Positions 8,469 through 17,523 of a stretch of DNA of 64,000 nt are shown in pieces. The translations under genes were made by a program, and so were the position numbers. Each line of letters begins with the position of its first letter. Within the stretch, counting starts at the first letter, position 1. The notes under the pieces are model-generated. The model had not been told where the DNA came from. It worked only from the letters and a program-made list of their open reading frames with translations, and did not search any database. The stretch comes from Psychrilyobacter piezotolerans (GTDB lineage Bacteria; Fusobacteriota; Fusobacteriia; Fusobacteriales; Fusobacteriaceae): positions 1 to 64,000 of the forward strand of contig NZ_QUAJ01000003.1 of the NCBI RefSeq assembly GCF_003391055.1, in the 5' to 3' direction.

Positions 8469-9312
8469 AAGTTTAGAAAAAACAACAAAATTTGGATATT
8501 TATTTTATATCTCATACAGGGGTACAAAATTTCATTCTTTTGATGAAAATAAAGATGAAAGTTCCACAAAGAAAACTGTAAAGGGTGAATTTATAAAGAT
8601 ATTAGGGGAATTAGGAGTCACTTGGGCTAAGGGGGTCCAGCAAGGCGGGAGAACCGATGGTCAGGTAAGTGCCAAAGAAAATATCCTCTATATAAATTCA
8701 AACAATAAGATAGATAAAATCTCATTAAAGGAAAAATTCAACAAAAAAATAGATGAGATGAAGATCATAAAGATAGAAAAAACCCTGCCTAACTTAGCTA
8801 TTCCTGAGATGATGGAAGGGAGGGTCTATAGGTATACCTATCCGGCAGATAAGATAAAGGCTGCTGAGGAAGAGATATTAAAAAGATGTGATGAACTTAC
8901 AGGAACCTACGATGTAAGTGAATTCACCGACAGTAAGGGACAGAAATTAAAGGAAAAAATAAGAAGGGTGGAAATATCGTACGACAGGGGTAGTCTGGTA
9001 TTTTCAGGAAATTCATTTATGCCGAAGCAGGTAAGGATCATGTCCGGCTATATATTAACCGGTGAGAAAAAAATTCTGCCGGGAAAATACCTGACTCTGG
9101 AAAAAATGATCTTATCCAGGGAATTAGAGGAGATGATAATAGAAGAGGTTAATGATATTTCTGAAGAAAATATCTTGAAAATAGAAAAAATAAAAGATAT
9201 CTATATTTTCTACGTAGCTAAGAATAAAAAAGGTGAAGTTATCGGAAAGAATGCCGGTAATATCAAAAGTTTAAGAAAAAAATACGGGCAGATAATAATA
9301 AAGACGATCTAA
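8458..9312 (+). CDS. TruA-like pseudouridine synthase with C-terminal KH-like motif
   Basis: I start this 284-residue protein at GTG 8458, five bases after GGAGG (8448-8452); an ATG at 8443 would put that site inside the gene. It overlaps the kinase fusion by 11 bases. ISYRGTKFHSFD resembles the TruA opening YDGTxFxGWQ, and GGRTDGQVSA matches GRTDxGVHA with catalytic Asp about residue 67. TruA makes pseudouridine at tRNA positions 38-40. The central part is divergent. The last ~25 residues contain VIGKNAGNIKSL, a GxxG-type KH RNA-binding motif that ordinary TruA lacks. The exact RNA target is therefore uncertain. Confidence 0.7.
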   Translation: MNFRSLEKTTKFGYLFYISYRGTKFHSFDENKDESSTKKTVKGEFIKILGELGVTWAKGVQQGGRTDGQVSAKENILYINSNNKIDKISLKEKFNKKIDEMKIIKIEKTLPNLAIPEMMEGRVYRYTYPADKIKAAEEEILKRCDELTGTYDVSEFTDSKGQKLKEKIRRVEISYDRGSLVFSGNSFMPKQVRIMSGYILTGEKKILPGKYLTLEKMILSRELEEMIIEEVNDISEENILKIEKIKDIYIFYVAKNKKGEVIGKNAGNIKSLRKKYGQIIIKTI

Positions 9313-9328
9313 CTTCCGGAGAGGTGTC

Positions 9329-9748
9329 ATGGGCAGAATAAAACAGGGACTAAATTATTTGTTTGCAAAACCTAAAATAGAAAAGCTGGAAAAAATCAAA
9401 TTACTGTTAACAGAGGAAGAATATAAAATTTTTATAAATATGGATAATTATGATAAAGTACACAGTATAGGTGTTTATCAGATGGTAAAGAGAGATGAGA
9501 TATTAAATAGAGATGAAAAATATCTGAAATTAGCCCTTCTGCATGACTGCGGGAAGGAGAAAATATCTCTTCCGACCAGGATGAAAAAAGTCTTAGTAGG
9601 AGATAAACTGTTGGACAGGCATCCTAAATTGGGTTATGAAAAATTAAAAGAGATAGATTTGGAATTGGCCGACTTAATTTTAAACCACCACGGGCTGGAT
9701 GGAGACAAAAAATTAAAGAGATTTCAGGAGATAGATGATAGGAACTGA
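9329..9748 (+). CDS. Small HD-domain phosphohydrolase
   Basis: 139 residues with the HD-superfamily metal-binding pattern: His45, His72-Asp73 (LLHDCGKEKI), His98 and the pair His120-His121 (LNHHGLDGD), then acidic residues near the C-terminus. Such proteins hydrolyse phosphate esters of nucleotides or signalling molecules. It follows the TruA-like gene by 16 bases with a GGAGAGGTGTC ribosome region, so it should be co-transcribed. Substrate not predictable from sequence alone. Confidence 0.75.
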   Translation: MGRIKQGLNYLFAKPKIEKLEKIKLLLTEEEYKIFINMDNYDKVHSIGVYQMVKRDEILNRDEKYLKLALLHDCGKEKISLPTRMKKVLVGDKLLDRHPKLGYEKLKEIDLELADLILNHHGLDGDKKLKRFQEIDDRN

Positions 9749-9800
9749 CCCTCTTAGAGAATCTGCCTAACTCTTTCCCTGATATCGTTTTCGCGAGGTC

Positions 9801-9850
9801 ACGAATATTAAAAAAATCTTATAGTTAAAAAGAATTTTCTAAATGTGAAA
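9801..9850. repeat. Dispersed hairpin repeat, copy A
   Basis: The block beginning ACGAATATTAAA and ending TCTAAATGTGAAA resembles the copies at 36869, 41052 and 43137. Its arms (around AAAATCTT and AAGAATTTT) are imperfect. It fills the gap between the HD gene and the radical SAM gene. Confidence 0.4.
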
Positions 9851-9960
9851 TCAAAGAAAACTATTGCTAGAATATTTGTGAAATGAGAAGTTATAAAAGT
9901 AAGAGGGCGAAAGTGGCACTAGCCGAGAGAGGGTAATTAAGAAATAAAGGAGAAATGACT

Positions 9961-11736
9961 ATGATTGATATAGAAAAATATCTACTTTCAGTAGAGAAAC
10001 CGGTACAATATATGGGAAATGAGGTAAACAGTGTCCACAAGAGTGAGTATAAAGCAAATATGTGTTTATTTTTCCCTGATATCTATGAGGTAGGGATGTC
10101 TAACCTGGGTATAAGAATATTATACGATATATTAAATAAAGTTGATGGATTTTCATTGGAAAGAGGATTTTCTCCCCAAGAGGATATGGAAGCTGTCATG
10201 AGAGAAAATAATATACCAATGTTTTCCCTGGAGAGCAGGACTCCACTGAAAGAATTTGATGTGGTAGGGTTTTCTCTTTCATATGAAATGAGTTATACCA
10301 ATGTACTGAATGCACTGGATTTGGCAGGGATACCATTTAGAGCAGATGACAGAACAGAAGATGATCCGCTTATTATGGCAGGGGGAACATGTACAGTAAA
10401 CCCGGCTCCCATGAGTAAATTTGTAGATTATTTTGTAATTGGTGACGGGGAAGATGTGATGCCGGAAATAGCAAAAATATTTGTGGCAAATAGTCATAAA
10501 ACTAAGGCAGAAAAATTAGAATTGATAAAAGACATAGACGGGGTATATATTCCCAAACTGCATAAGGATAAAAAAATCAAAAAAGCAGTAGTTCATAATT
10601 TAGATAATACAGAATTTTATACCGATCAAATAGTGCCTTTTGTGAATATAGTTCACGACAGGGTGTCGGTAGAGATTCAAAGAGGGTGTACCAGAGGATG
10701 CAGGTTCTGTCAGGCTGGATATACATATAGACCTGTAAGAGAGAGAACTTTGGAAAAAAATCTGGCCCTCATAGAAAAAACACTTAAATCTACCGGGTAT
10801 AATGAAGTTTCATTATCTTCATTATCCAGTAGTGATTATAGTAAGATAAATCCTTTATTATCAAATTTACAGAAAAAACACGGTGACAATAATTTGAGTA
10901 TAGGGCTTCCATCTCTAAGGATGAACCCATATTCTGTAGAAGTTGCAGAGCAGATCCAGAGTGGTAAAAAAACAGGATTTACATTTGCGCCGGAAGCAGG
11001 AACTCAGAGGATGAGAGATGTTATTAATAAAGGTGTAACAGAGGAAGATATTTTACAAACAGCAGTTGCAGCGGTGAAAGCCGGGTGGGCAACACTGAAA
11101 TTTTACTTTATGATAGGGCTGCCTTTTGAGACCGATGAAGACCTAAAAGGTATGCATGAATTAGTAATGAAGGTAGTAAAAGCATGTAAACCATTTACAA
11201 AGAAATTAAATATAACAGTCAGTGTATCTAATTTTGTACCAAAGCCTCATACGCCATTCCAATGGGCTGAGCAAATGAACATAGCTGAGATGGAGAGGAA
11301 ACATCAGCTCCTAAAAGATATTTTTTACAGGGCAAGACATACGACTTTAAAGATGCATTTCAGAGAAAAATCATATTTAGAGGGGTTCCTGTCCCGTGGA
11401 GATGAAAAAATAAGTGATCTATTGGAAAATGTATGGAAAAAAGGTGCCAAATTGGAAGATCATGGGAGAAATTTTCAATTTTCCAGGTGGAAGGAAGCCA
11501 TAGATGAGTTGAACTTAGATGAAAAAGATTATCTGGGGGAAAAATCAACCCATGCAGAACTGCCTTGGCATATGGTGGATATCGGTGTATCGGATAAATT
11601 CTATATCGATGAATTGAAAAAAGCTGAAGAGTTAGCACTTACTCCAGATTGTCGTGATAAGTGTACGGGCTGTGGAATGAAGGGAAGAATTAAAGAGTGT
11701 GGAGAGCTTATCTCCGATAATTTAAAGAAAAAATAA
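9961..11736 (+). CDS. B12-binding-type radical SAM protein (TIGR03960-like)
   Basis: 591 residues starting at ATG 9961, eight bases after AAGGAG; the ATG at 9955 is only two bases from it. The N-terminal ~200 residues resemble the cobalamin-binding-like domain (LFFPDIYEVGMSNLG, PLIMAGGTCTVNP). The radical SAM cluster GCTRGCRFCQAG gives three cysteines spaced CxxxCxxC at about residue 245, followed by LSLSSSDY and FAPEAGTQRMRDVINKG. The C-terminus has a further cysteine set (DKCTGCGMK). Many relatives are fused or adjacent to a DUF2344 domain; none is seen here. Function of the family is unsettled. A strong terminator follows. Confidence 0.85.
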   Translation: MIDIEKYLLSVEKPVQYMGNEVNSVHKSEYKANMCLFFPDIYEVGMSNLGIRILYDILNKVDGFSLERGFSPQEDMEAVMRENNIPMFSLESRTPLKEFDVVGFSLSYEMSYTNVLNALDLAGIPFRADDRTEDDPLIMAGGTCTVNPAPMSKFVDYFVIGDGEDVMPEIAKIFVANSHKTKAEKLELIKDIDGVYIPKLHKDKKIKKAVVHNLDNTEFYTDQIVPFVNIVHDRVSVEIQRGCTRGCRFCQAGYTYRPVRERTLEKNLALIEKTLKSTGYNEVSLSSLSSSDYSKINPLLSNLQKKHGDNNLSIGLPSLRMNPYSVEVAEQIQSGKKTGFTFAPEAGTQRMRDVINKGVTEEDILQTAVAAVKAGWATLKFYFMIGLPFETDEDLKGMHELVMKVVKACKPFTKKLNITVSVSNFVPKPHTPFQWAEQMNIAEMERKHQLLKDIFYRARHTTLKMHFREKSYLEGFLSRGDEKISDLLENVWKKGAKLEDHGRNFQFSRWKEAIDELNLDEKDYLGEKSTHAELPWHMVDIGVSDKFYIDELKKAEELALTPDCRDKCTGCGMKGRIKECGELISDNLKKK

Positions 11737-11740
11737 TATA

Positions 11741-11798
11741 AAAACTCCCAAGGGGACAAAAACTATTGTAGTTGGTGTCTGCTTGGGAGTTTTTTTTA
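11741..11798 (+). terminator. Terminator after the radical SAM gene
   Basis: AAAACTCCCAAG (11741-11752) pairs perfectly with CTTGGGAGTTTT (11782-11793) and T residues follow. The 29-base interior can fold further (AACTA with TAGTT), giving a long hairpin. Confidence 0.85.
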
Positions 11799-11896
11799 TT
11801 TTTATTAAAAATAAAAAAAGGAAAAAACATTATTTTCAATAAAAAGTTAATGAGAGTAGTTGAATTTATTTAACTGATGAAAAAGGGGGGAGTAAT

Positions 11897-12169
11897 TTGA
11901 AAAAAATGCAAGTAGAAATTAACGGAGATGCAGTAAAAATAAATGATGTTCTAATTTTTGGTGTACATGATCTTGAGATTGGGGATGATTATCTGTTGAT
12001 AAAAAAAGATGATGAAAATTTAATCCACTTAATCGAGCATGAAAAAGAGTTTCATCCTTATTTTACTGTAATAAGGATAAAAGATGGGGCAAGACTGGCT
12101 CATAATTATAGATACTGCAATTTCAAACCAACAGAAATAATGAAAGGGTACCACAATAAAACTTTATAA
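11897..12169 (+). CDS. Hypothetical 90-residue protein
   Basis: A small soluble, acidic protein with no domain I recognise. The probable start is TTG 11897, four bases after GGGGAG; ATG 11906 is the alternative. It contains HDLEIGDDYLLIKKDDENLIHLIEHE, which suggests alternating beta strands, and no Cys pair or membrane segment. It stands alone between two strong terminators, so it has its own transcript. The consistent frame, ribosome site and terminator support a real gene, but no function can be proposed. Confidence 0.6.
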   Translation: MKKMQVEINGDAVKINDVLIFGVHDLEIGDDYLLIKKDDENLIHLIEHEKEFHPYFTVIRIKDGARLAHNYRYCNFKPTEIMKGYHNKTL

Positions 12170-12202
12170 GCTGTTTTTGTAATGCAGGAACTTAAACTTA
12201 GG

Positions 12203-12230
12203 AAAGAGGCTGGTTTAAACCAGCCTCTTT
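12203..12230 (+). terminator. Perfect 28-bp palindromic terminator
   Basis: AAAGAGGCTGGTTT is followed at once by its exact reverse complement, then by an AT-rich stretch. It ends the transcript of the 90-residue gene and could also act on the opposite strand. Confidence 0.75.
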
Positions 12231-12311
12231 ATTATTATATAAGAAATTATACCTGCCATCAGGTGGCAGAGGTTATAAAAACTACCTGGAGACAGCGTCA
12301 AGTTGCTCTAT

Positions 12312-12620
12312 TTATAATAATAACTCCTTATATTTATAAATTTTATCCTTTAATTCTGAGACCCTCAAAAATCGACCTTCCCTGTAAACTTCCTTTCCCA
12401 TAACGAACATAATGATAGTAGGAGCAGTAAATACATTATATTTACTTCCGATTTCTCTATTATCCTCAATATAGATATCTATAAACTTTATTTTTTCTGA
12501 TTCTGCAGCTCCTCCTACCTTGGGTAAAAGCTCGGTACAGACACTGCAGCTCCTGCTTTTGATATACAAAATAACAATTTCTTCATCTTTTATAATTTTA
12601 GTGAGTTTATCTAAATTCAT
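12312..12620 (-). CDS. Thioredoxin-like protein
   Basis: 102 residues with a thioredoxin fold pattern: KIIKDEEIVILYIKSRSCSVCTELLPKV places the redox pair at Cys25 and Cys28 (CSVC), and the cis-Pro loop reads FTAPTIIMF near residue 70. CSVC in place of CGPC suggests a specialised thiol reductase or thioredoxin-like partner. AGGAGG lies six bases before the ATG at 12620. It is monocistronic, convergent with the preceding small gene and divergent from the cysteine desulfidase gene. Confidence 0.8.
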   Translation of the reverse strand: MNLDKLTKIIKDEEIVILYIKSRSCSVCTELLPKVGGAAESEKIKFIDIYIEDNREIGSKYNVFTAPTIIMFVMGKEVYREGRFLRVSELKDKIYKYKELLL

Positions 12621-12801
12621 GGGAAACCTCCTAGTTTTATAAAATTATACCCTATTATCTGCTTGGATGCACAATTGTTGTAAAAAAAGATGGGTTTTGA
12701 GTATTAAATTCAAATTTTAATAAAAAATTATTATCTCTTGTGATAGAAAAATTAAATTGTACTAAAAAACGGTTAAAAAACATTATTATGAACATAAAAT
12801 G

Positions 12802-12830
12802 TTGATTTTTTTTATCTTTAGGTGTACAAT
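12802..12830 (+). promoter_or_regulatory. Promoter of the cysteine desulfidase gene
   Basis: TTGATT (12802-12807) and TACAAT (12825-12830) are 17 bases apart. A palindrome AACAT-AAA-ATGTT (12791-12803) overlaps the -35 box and could bind a regulator of cysteine catabolism. Confidence 0.5.
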
Positions 12831-12879
12831 CCCTGTGTAATATAATAAAAAATTATCACGCGTAGTTGCAGGGGGAGTC

Positions 12880-14163
12880 ATGAACGTTAAAAAGGTTGTA
12901 AAAATATTAAATGAAGAAATAGTACCGGCAGAGGGGTGTACTGAACCTATTGCTATAGCATATGTAGGAGCAAAAGCCGTAGAGATTTTAGGTAAGAAGC
13001 CGACTAGATTAGATATATATGTTTCTGGAAATATGATAAAAAATGTTAAAAGTGTAAATGTTCCAAATGGTGGAGGAATGGTAGGAATAGAGGTCTCTGC
13101 TGTTATGGGAGCTGTTGCCGGAAATGCTGATGCAGAATTAATGGTTATCAGCAGTGTTACTCCTGGACAATTGGAGGAAGTGAAGGAATTTATTAAAAAT
13201 AAAGAGATAAATGTAATCCATGAAAAAACAGATGTAAAGTTATATGCAAGGGTTGTAGCCTATAATGGGGAGGAATCTGCAAGTGTTGAGATAAAACACC
13301 TCCATACCAATATAACAAAGGTAGAAAAAAATAGAGAAGTTTTGATAAATAGAGCCTGTAATGATACAAACTTCACTTCCACAGACGAAGACAGAGGAAT
13401 CCTTACAATTGAAGGGATCTATAATTTTGCTAAAACTGTAAATTTATCTGAGATAGAAGATATTTTTAAAATGGTAGTAGATTATAATTCTGCAATTGCC
13501 AAAGAGGGATTAACTAAAAAATATGGTGTGAATATGGGATCTATGATCCGTGAAAATATGGAAAAAGGAATATACGGAAATGATCAAAAAAATAGAAGTG
13601 CCAGTTTTGCAGCAGCAGGGTCAGATGCAAGGATGGCGGGGTGCCCGTTACCGGTAATGACTACCAGCGGAAGCGGGAATCAGGGGATGACAGCTTCACT
13701 GCCGATAATCCAGCATTGCAGTGACAATAACCTGAGTTATGAGGAAACAATCAGAGGACTGGCTTTTTCTCACTTAGCCTGTATTCATATAAAAACAAAC
13801 GTAGGCAGATTATCAGCTTATTGCGGGGCTATATGTGCATCAGCAGGTGTCAGCGGAGCTTTAGCTTTCGTAATGGGAGAAAGTTTGGAAGTAGTAGCTG
13901 ACTCAATAACTAATACTTTGGGTAATGTCTCTGGGATGATCTGTGATGGAGCCAAGGCATCTTGTGCCATGAAGATAGCCAGTGGAATTTATGCAGCATT
14001 TGATTCAGTACACCTTTCAAAGGCCAAAAAAGTATTGTCCAATGGTGAGGGGATAGTAGGTGAAGATATAGAAAAGACTATAAAAAATATCGGGATCCTA
14101 TCTCAAATAGGGATGGATGGAACAGATCAAACGATCTTGGGAATAATGACAAATAAATACTAA
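12880..14163 (+). CDS. cyuA: L-cysteine desulfidase, CyuA/YhaM family (UPF0597)
   Basis: 427 residues, the usual length of the UPF0597/serine-dehydratase-alpha-like family. Conserved features include VPAEGCTEPIAIAY near the N-terminus, GNDQKNRSASFAAAGSDARMAGCPLPVMT in mid-protein and the Cys-bearing ICDGAKASCAMKIASG near the C-terminus; these cysteines are the probable iron-sulfur ligands. CyuA converts L-cysteine to pyruvate, ammonia and sulfide. Pyruvate made this way would feed the PFOR-Pta-AckA route in this window. The gene stands alone behind its own promoter. GGGGGAG precedes the ATG. Confidence 0.88.
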   Translation: MNVKKVVKILNEEIVPAEGCTEPIAIAYVGAKAVEILGKKPTRLDIYVSGNMIKNVKSVNVPNGGGMVGIEVSAVMGAVAGNADAELMVISSVTPGQLEEVKEFIKNKEINVIHEKTDVKLYARVVAYNGEESASVEIKHLHTNITKVEKNREVLINRACNDTNFTSTDEDRGILTIEGIYNFAKTVNLSEIEDIFKMVVDYNSAIAKEGLTKKYGVNMGSMIRENMEKGIYGNDQKNRSASFAAAGSDARMAGCPLPVMTTSGSGNQGMTASLPIIQHCSDNNLSYEETIRGLAFSHLACIHIKTNVGRLSAYCGAICASAGVSGALAFVMGESLEVVADSITNTLGNVSGMICDGAKASCAMKIASGIYAAFDSVHLSKAKKVLSNGEGIVGEDIEKTIKNIGILSQIGMDGTDQTILGIMTNKY

Positions 14164-14164
14164 A

Positions 14165-14216
14165 GAAAAAAACCTATGAAAAAGATACTAGTGAGTATCT
14201 TTTTCATAGGTTTTTA
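14165..14216. terminator. Bidirectional terminator between cyuA and the MATE gene
   Basis: AAAACCTATGAAAAAGATAC pairs with GTATCTTTTTCATAGGTTTT across a five-base loop, with A- and T-runs on both sides. It serves both convergent genes and overlaps the last codons of the MATE gene. Confidence 0.85.
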
Positions 14217-15534
14217 ACATATACCTGGTATAGAAAACAAGGATGATAACGGCACTCCAATTCACCACAAGGATCCCCACCCAAATACCGTATATTGGGT
14301 TTGGTAAAAGACCTATCAGGACAGGAAATAATAAAAGGGGGAGTAAAAATTGCCGATAAATACCGATGAAGATAACAAAATTTGGTTTTTTAATACCCTG
14401 GAGGACAGCCACAGAGATGTTTAGAAAAACGTAGGAATTAAATGCAAAGGTTTCTATGTTGAGGTAGGTAACACCATATTTTATAACTTCCAGGTCATCT
14501 GTAAACAACCTTAAAAAATATTTTGAAAAGGGGAAGATGATAAACATGGCAGTGGTCATTATGATAAGTCCGTAGATAAGACCTAATCTATAAACTTTTT
14601 TTATCCTATCTAAATTTTTTGCACCAAAGTTTTGACCTGTAATACTTAAAATAGCGATATTTAATCCAATAGTCGGCAGAAGAGCCATTTGCTCAATCCT
14701 CATAGAAATTCCATAACCTGCTACGGCAGAACTGCCTCCTACATCTAAAACAAAATAGTTGATCACAAAAACTCCTAAAGCCATACTCATCATATTCAGA
14801 CTAGCCGGAAACCCTTGTTTTAAAATGTCTAAATAGTGATGAAAATCAGGCTTCTTCAGATGCAGTTTGACCTTTAGAAATAAGTGGGATCTTATAACTT
14901 TTTTCAGGAGGTAAAAAGATCCTGTTATTTGGATGACAACTGTAGCCAGAGCAAGACCTGCAATACCCATATTAAAAACTAATATAAATAGAGGGTCTAA
15001 GATTAAATTTAAGAAAAACCCGAGGATAAGAAAATTTCTGTATGGTTTAGTGTCTCCCTGGGCAGAAAGAATGGCGTTGAAGGAACTGTTCAAAATGAAG
15101 AAGAGACTCCCTCCTATAATTATATGGATATACTGGACACCATAAATTGTGGTTTCAGCAGGAGCATTTAAAAATTTAAACATAGAATTTGTGAATATTA
15201 ATCCTAAAAAGGTAACGAAAAAACTCAGGATAATTCCAAGACCTATAGAATCTTCAGATGTATCCCTGGCATTTTTCATATTTTTTTCCCCTAAAAGGTT
15301 GGAGATAAGAGCTGTAGTACCGGTTCCCATTCCAGCCCCGATAGATATGAGGATAAAAAAAAGAGGGAATGAAAGGGTGAGCCCTGAAACTGCATCAGAT
15401 CCTATATAACTGGCATAGAGGGTATCTACGATGTTAAATAAGGTGTTGAATAAAAATCCAACACTTGAAGGGATGGCTATTTTTTTAATGAGAGATCTGA
15501 TGTCTCCTTGAGTTAGATCTAGATGTTTACTCAT
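14188..15534 (-). CDS. MATE-family multidrug/Na+ antiporter
   Basis: 448 residues with twelve predicted membrane helices in two related halves, as in MATE exporters (LTQGDIRSLIKKIAIPSSVGFLFNTLFNIVDTLYASYIG at the start; TIGLNIAILSITGQNFGAKN in the second half). It should exchange Na+ or H+ for cationic drugs at the inner membrane. Monocistronic and minus-strand. A second MATE gene at 25642 is a different subfamily member. Substrate unknown. Confidence 0.88.
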   Translation of the reverse strand: MSKHLDLTQGDIRSLIKKIAIPSSVGFLFNTLFNIVDTLYASYIGSDAVSGLTLSFPLFFILISIGAGMGTGTTALISNLLGEKNMKNARDTSEDSIGLGIILSFFVTFLGLIFTNSMFKFLNAPAETTIYGVQYIHIIIGGSLFFILNSSFNAILSAQGDTKPYRNFLILGFFLNLILDPLFILVFNMGIAGLALATVVIQITGSFYLLKKVIRSHLFLKVKLHLKKPDFHHYLDILKQGFPASLNMMSMALGVFVINYFVLDVGGSSAVAGYGISMRIEQMALLPTIGLNIAILSITGQNFGAKNLDRIKKVYRLGLIYGLIIMTTAMFIIFPFSKYFLRLFTDDLEVIKYGVTYLNIETFAFNSYVFLNISVAVLQGIKKPNFVIFIGIYRQFLLPLLLFPVLIGLLPNPIYGIWVGILVVNWSAVIILVFYTRYMLKTYEKDTH

Positions 15535-15771
15535 AGTTCATCTCCTTTTTTAGAATTTTCTCCAAATCTTTTTTGCAGGGATCTGTATTTACCAAGATAA
15601 ATTTCATGTTATTAATTTTCTAAAATAAAATATTGTGATAGGTATACTATACTAGAAGAAAATTTAAATTCCTTGGAATAAATTAAATGGAAGAAAGAAA
15701 AGTTTGGATAGATATTTATATCTTTTTGAAAATGGCTGAAGTATAATGTAAAAAAAAAGAGGAGGATAAAA

Positions 15772-16923
15772 ATGGTTGATTTTAATAAAAAAATAGATAG
15801 AAGTAAAAATGATTCGAGAAAATGGGCTGGGAGAAAAAAATATTTTGGAAGGGAAGATTTACTGCCTATGTGGGTAGCAGATATGGATATAGAAGCTCCA
15901 GATGTGGTAGTGGAAGCTTTAAAAAACAAGGCTGATCAAAAAATATTTGGTTATACCATGGAAAATGAAAGATATATTGGTAGTCTGGTAAACTGGGTGA
16001 AAAAAAGACACGGGTCTAAATTATCTTTTGAGAGAATTGCTCACTCTCCCACAGTGGTAACGAGCCTGAACCTGTTGATAAAGATCCTGACCAATGAGGG
16101 GGATCAGATAATGATCCAGTCTCCAACCTACCCTCAGTTTGTAAAACAGATTGAGAGTAACGGCAGAAAAGTAGTTATAAATGAACTGGTTGAAAAAGAG
16201 AATGGATATGAGATGGATTTTATAGATTTTGAGGAGAAGGTAAAAAACTCGGTGGTATTTATCCTGTGTAACCCCCATAATCCTGCTGGAAGGGTTTGGA
16301 CGAGGGAAGAATCATCAAAAATCGCAGAGATCTGTGTAAAATATGGAGTTAAGATTATTTCCGATGAAATTCACAGTGATCTGATTTTAGATGGGAAACA
16401 TATTTCCATAGCCAGCCTGGGGAGGGAAGTGGAGAACCTTGTATATACCTGTCTTTCTGCAACTAAGACCTTTAACCTGGCAGGAATTCAGAGTTCATTT
16501 GTAGTTTTTCCAACAAGGAAGGAAAAAGAAAACTTTGTAGAGGAACTATCTCTCATAGGAGTTCATGAGCCTAATAGTTTTTGTATGGACATGGTAATAT
16601 CTGCTTATAATCACGGTGAAGAGTGGTTGGAGAAGCTCCTTGATCATCTGAGAGGAAATATAGAATTTGCTGTAGACTATATAGAAAAAAATATTCCCCA
16701 AATCAGAGTGAAAAAACCTGAGGCTACTTATCTGCTTTGGCTGGATCTGAGGAAATTTGGGTTGGATGATGAAAAATTAAAAGAAAGATTGGTAGAAGAC
16801 GGCGGCCTGGCCCTGACAATGGGAGGAGGTTTTATGGGCAGCGGATTTGCAAGGATGAATATAGCCTGTCCCAGGTATATGCTGGAAGACGGATTGGAGA
16901 GGTTGAAAAAGGCTTTTGGATAG
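15772..16923 (+). CDS. patB: PatB/MalY-type PLP-dependent C-S lyase
   Basis: 383 residues of a fold-type I aminotransferase-like enzyme. LLPMWVADMDIEAPDVVVEAL at the N-terminus is characteristic of the MalY/PatB cystathionine beta-lyase group; the PLP lysine is in SATKTFNLAGIQ (about residue 230) and SDEIHSDLI supplies the pyridine-ring Asp. It should release thiols, pyruvate and ammonia from cystathionine or cysteine conjugates. AGAGGAGG lies before the ATG. Together with the cysteine desulfidase nearby it points to cysteine catabolism, though the two are not in one operon. Confidence 0.88.
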   Translation: MVDFNKKIDRSKNDSRKWAGRKKYFGREDLLPMWVADMDIEAPDVVVEALKNKADQKIFGYTMENERYIGSLVNWVKKRHGSKLSFERIAHSPTVVTSLNLLIKILTNEGDQIMIQSPTYPQFVKQIESNGRKVVINELVEKENGYEMDFIDFEEKVKNSVVFILCNPHNPAGRVWTREESSKIAEICVKYGVKIISDEIHSDLILDGKHISIASLGREVENLVYTCLSATKTFNLAGIQSSFVVFPTRKEKENFVEELSLIGVHEPNSFCMDMVISAYNHGEEWLEKLLDHLRGNIEFAVDYIEKNIPQIRVKKPEATYLLWLDLRKFGLDDEKLKERLVEDGGLALTMGGGFMGSGFARMNIACPRYMLEDGLERLKKAFG

Positions 16924-17523
16924 ACGATAATTGAAAATAAAGAGAAGGTTCTAACCAATAAAAAAATGGACACGGAGAACACAGAGAGAAGAAGAGTTAC
17001 CCAGAGAAACCTCAGTGAATCTCTGTGTTAAAAAAACTTCTGTATTGTAGCAGTAAAGCATATCCTTCGCGTAATTTGTGACAGAAAAAGCTTATAGATT
17101 TTCTTAATCTGTGAAAATCTGTATAATCTGCGACAGAAAGTCAGATTCCAAGGATTCCATCCTTGACGGGGTTACTTTTTCTCTTGAAAGAAAATGAGAC
17201 GTAAAAGTTCTACCCGAAGTGGGTACCACCAAAACTCTAAGAATTTATTTCATAAATTAAGAGTCTTTTCTTTGTGAGCTTAGTGTAAGGGTTTTGGTTT
17301 AGAAAATCTGTGAAAATCAGATGATTTATCTGTGTAATCTGTGTCAAAAGAGAGATTTGTCAGTGAGAATTGGTGTAATTCGTGACAAAGAAAAAAAGGT
17401 TTTTAATGGCAGATTGTTCAGATTAAAATGGAAATAGAAGAATTTAAACTTGGTTTTATGACAAAAAAAAAAAAATATGTTAATATTTGAGTACAAAATC
17501 AATGAAATGCCAGGAGGAAAAAG
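16924..17523. repeat. 600-bp gene-free region with degenerate dispersed repeats
   Basis: I find no coding frame. The stretch contains several variants of a short unit resembling ATCTGTGTAATCTGTGACA (17093-17145, 17307-17348, 17370-17392), also found at 21597 and 53066. A second block, AAGGATTCCATCCTTGACGG with GTTACTTTTTCTCTTGAAAG (17156-17200), has a degraded relative at about 43270-43330. The ftsY ribosome site lies at the end of the region. Confidence 0.5.

Noticed and set aside
9329-9748. Sec read-through of the UGA stop of the HD-domain gene
   Set aside because: A UAG follows two codons later, and no hairpin like those at 30372 and 30491 is present.
12182-12403. 73-codon plus-strand frame
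   Set aside because: It runs through the perfect palindromic terminator and antisense to the thioredoxin-like gene; no ribosome site.
17221-17230. GGTGGTACC on the minus strand, resembling a T-box core
   Set aside because: No downstream minus-strand gene needs it, no specifier stem or terminator is visible, and the surroundings are degenerate repeats.
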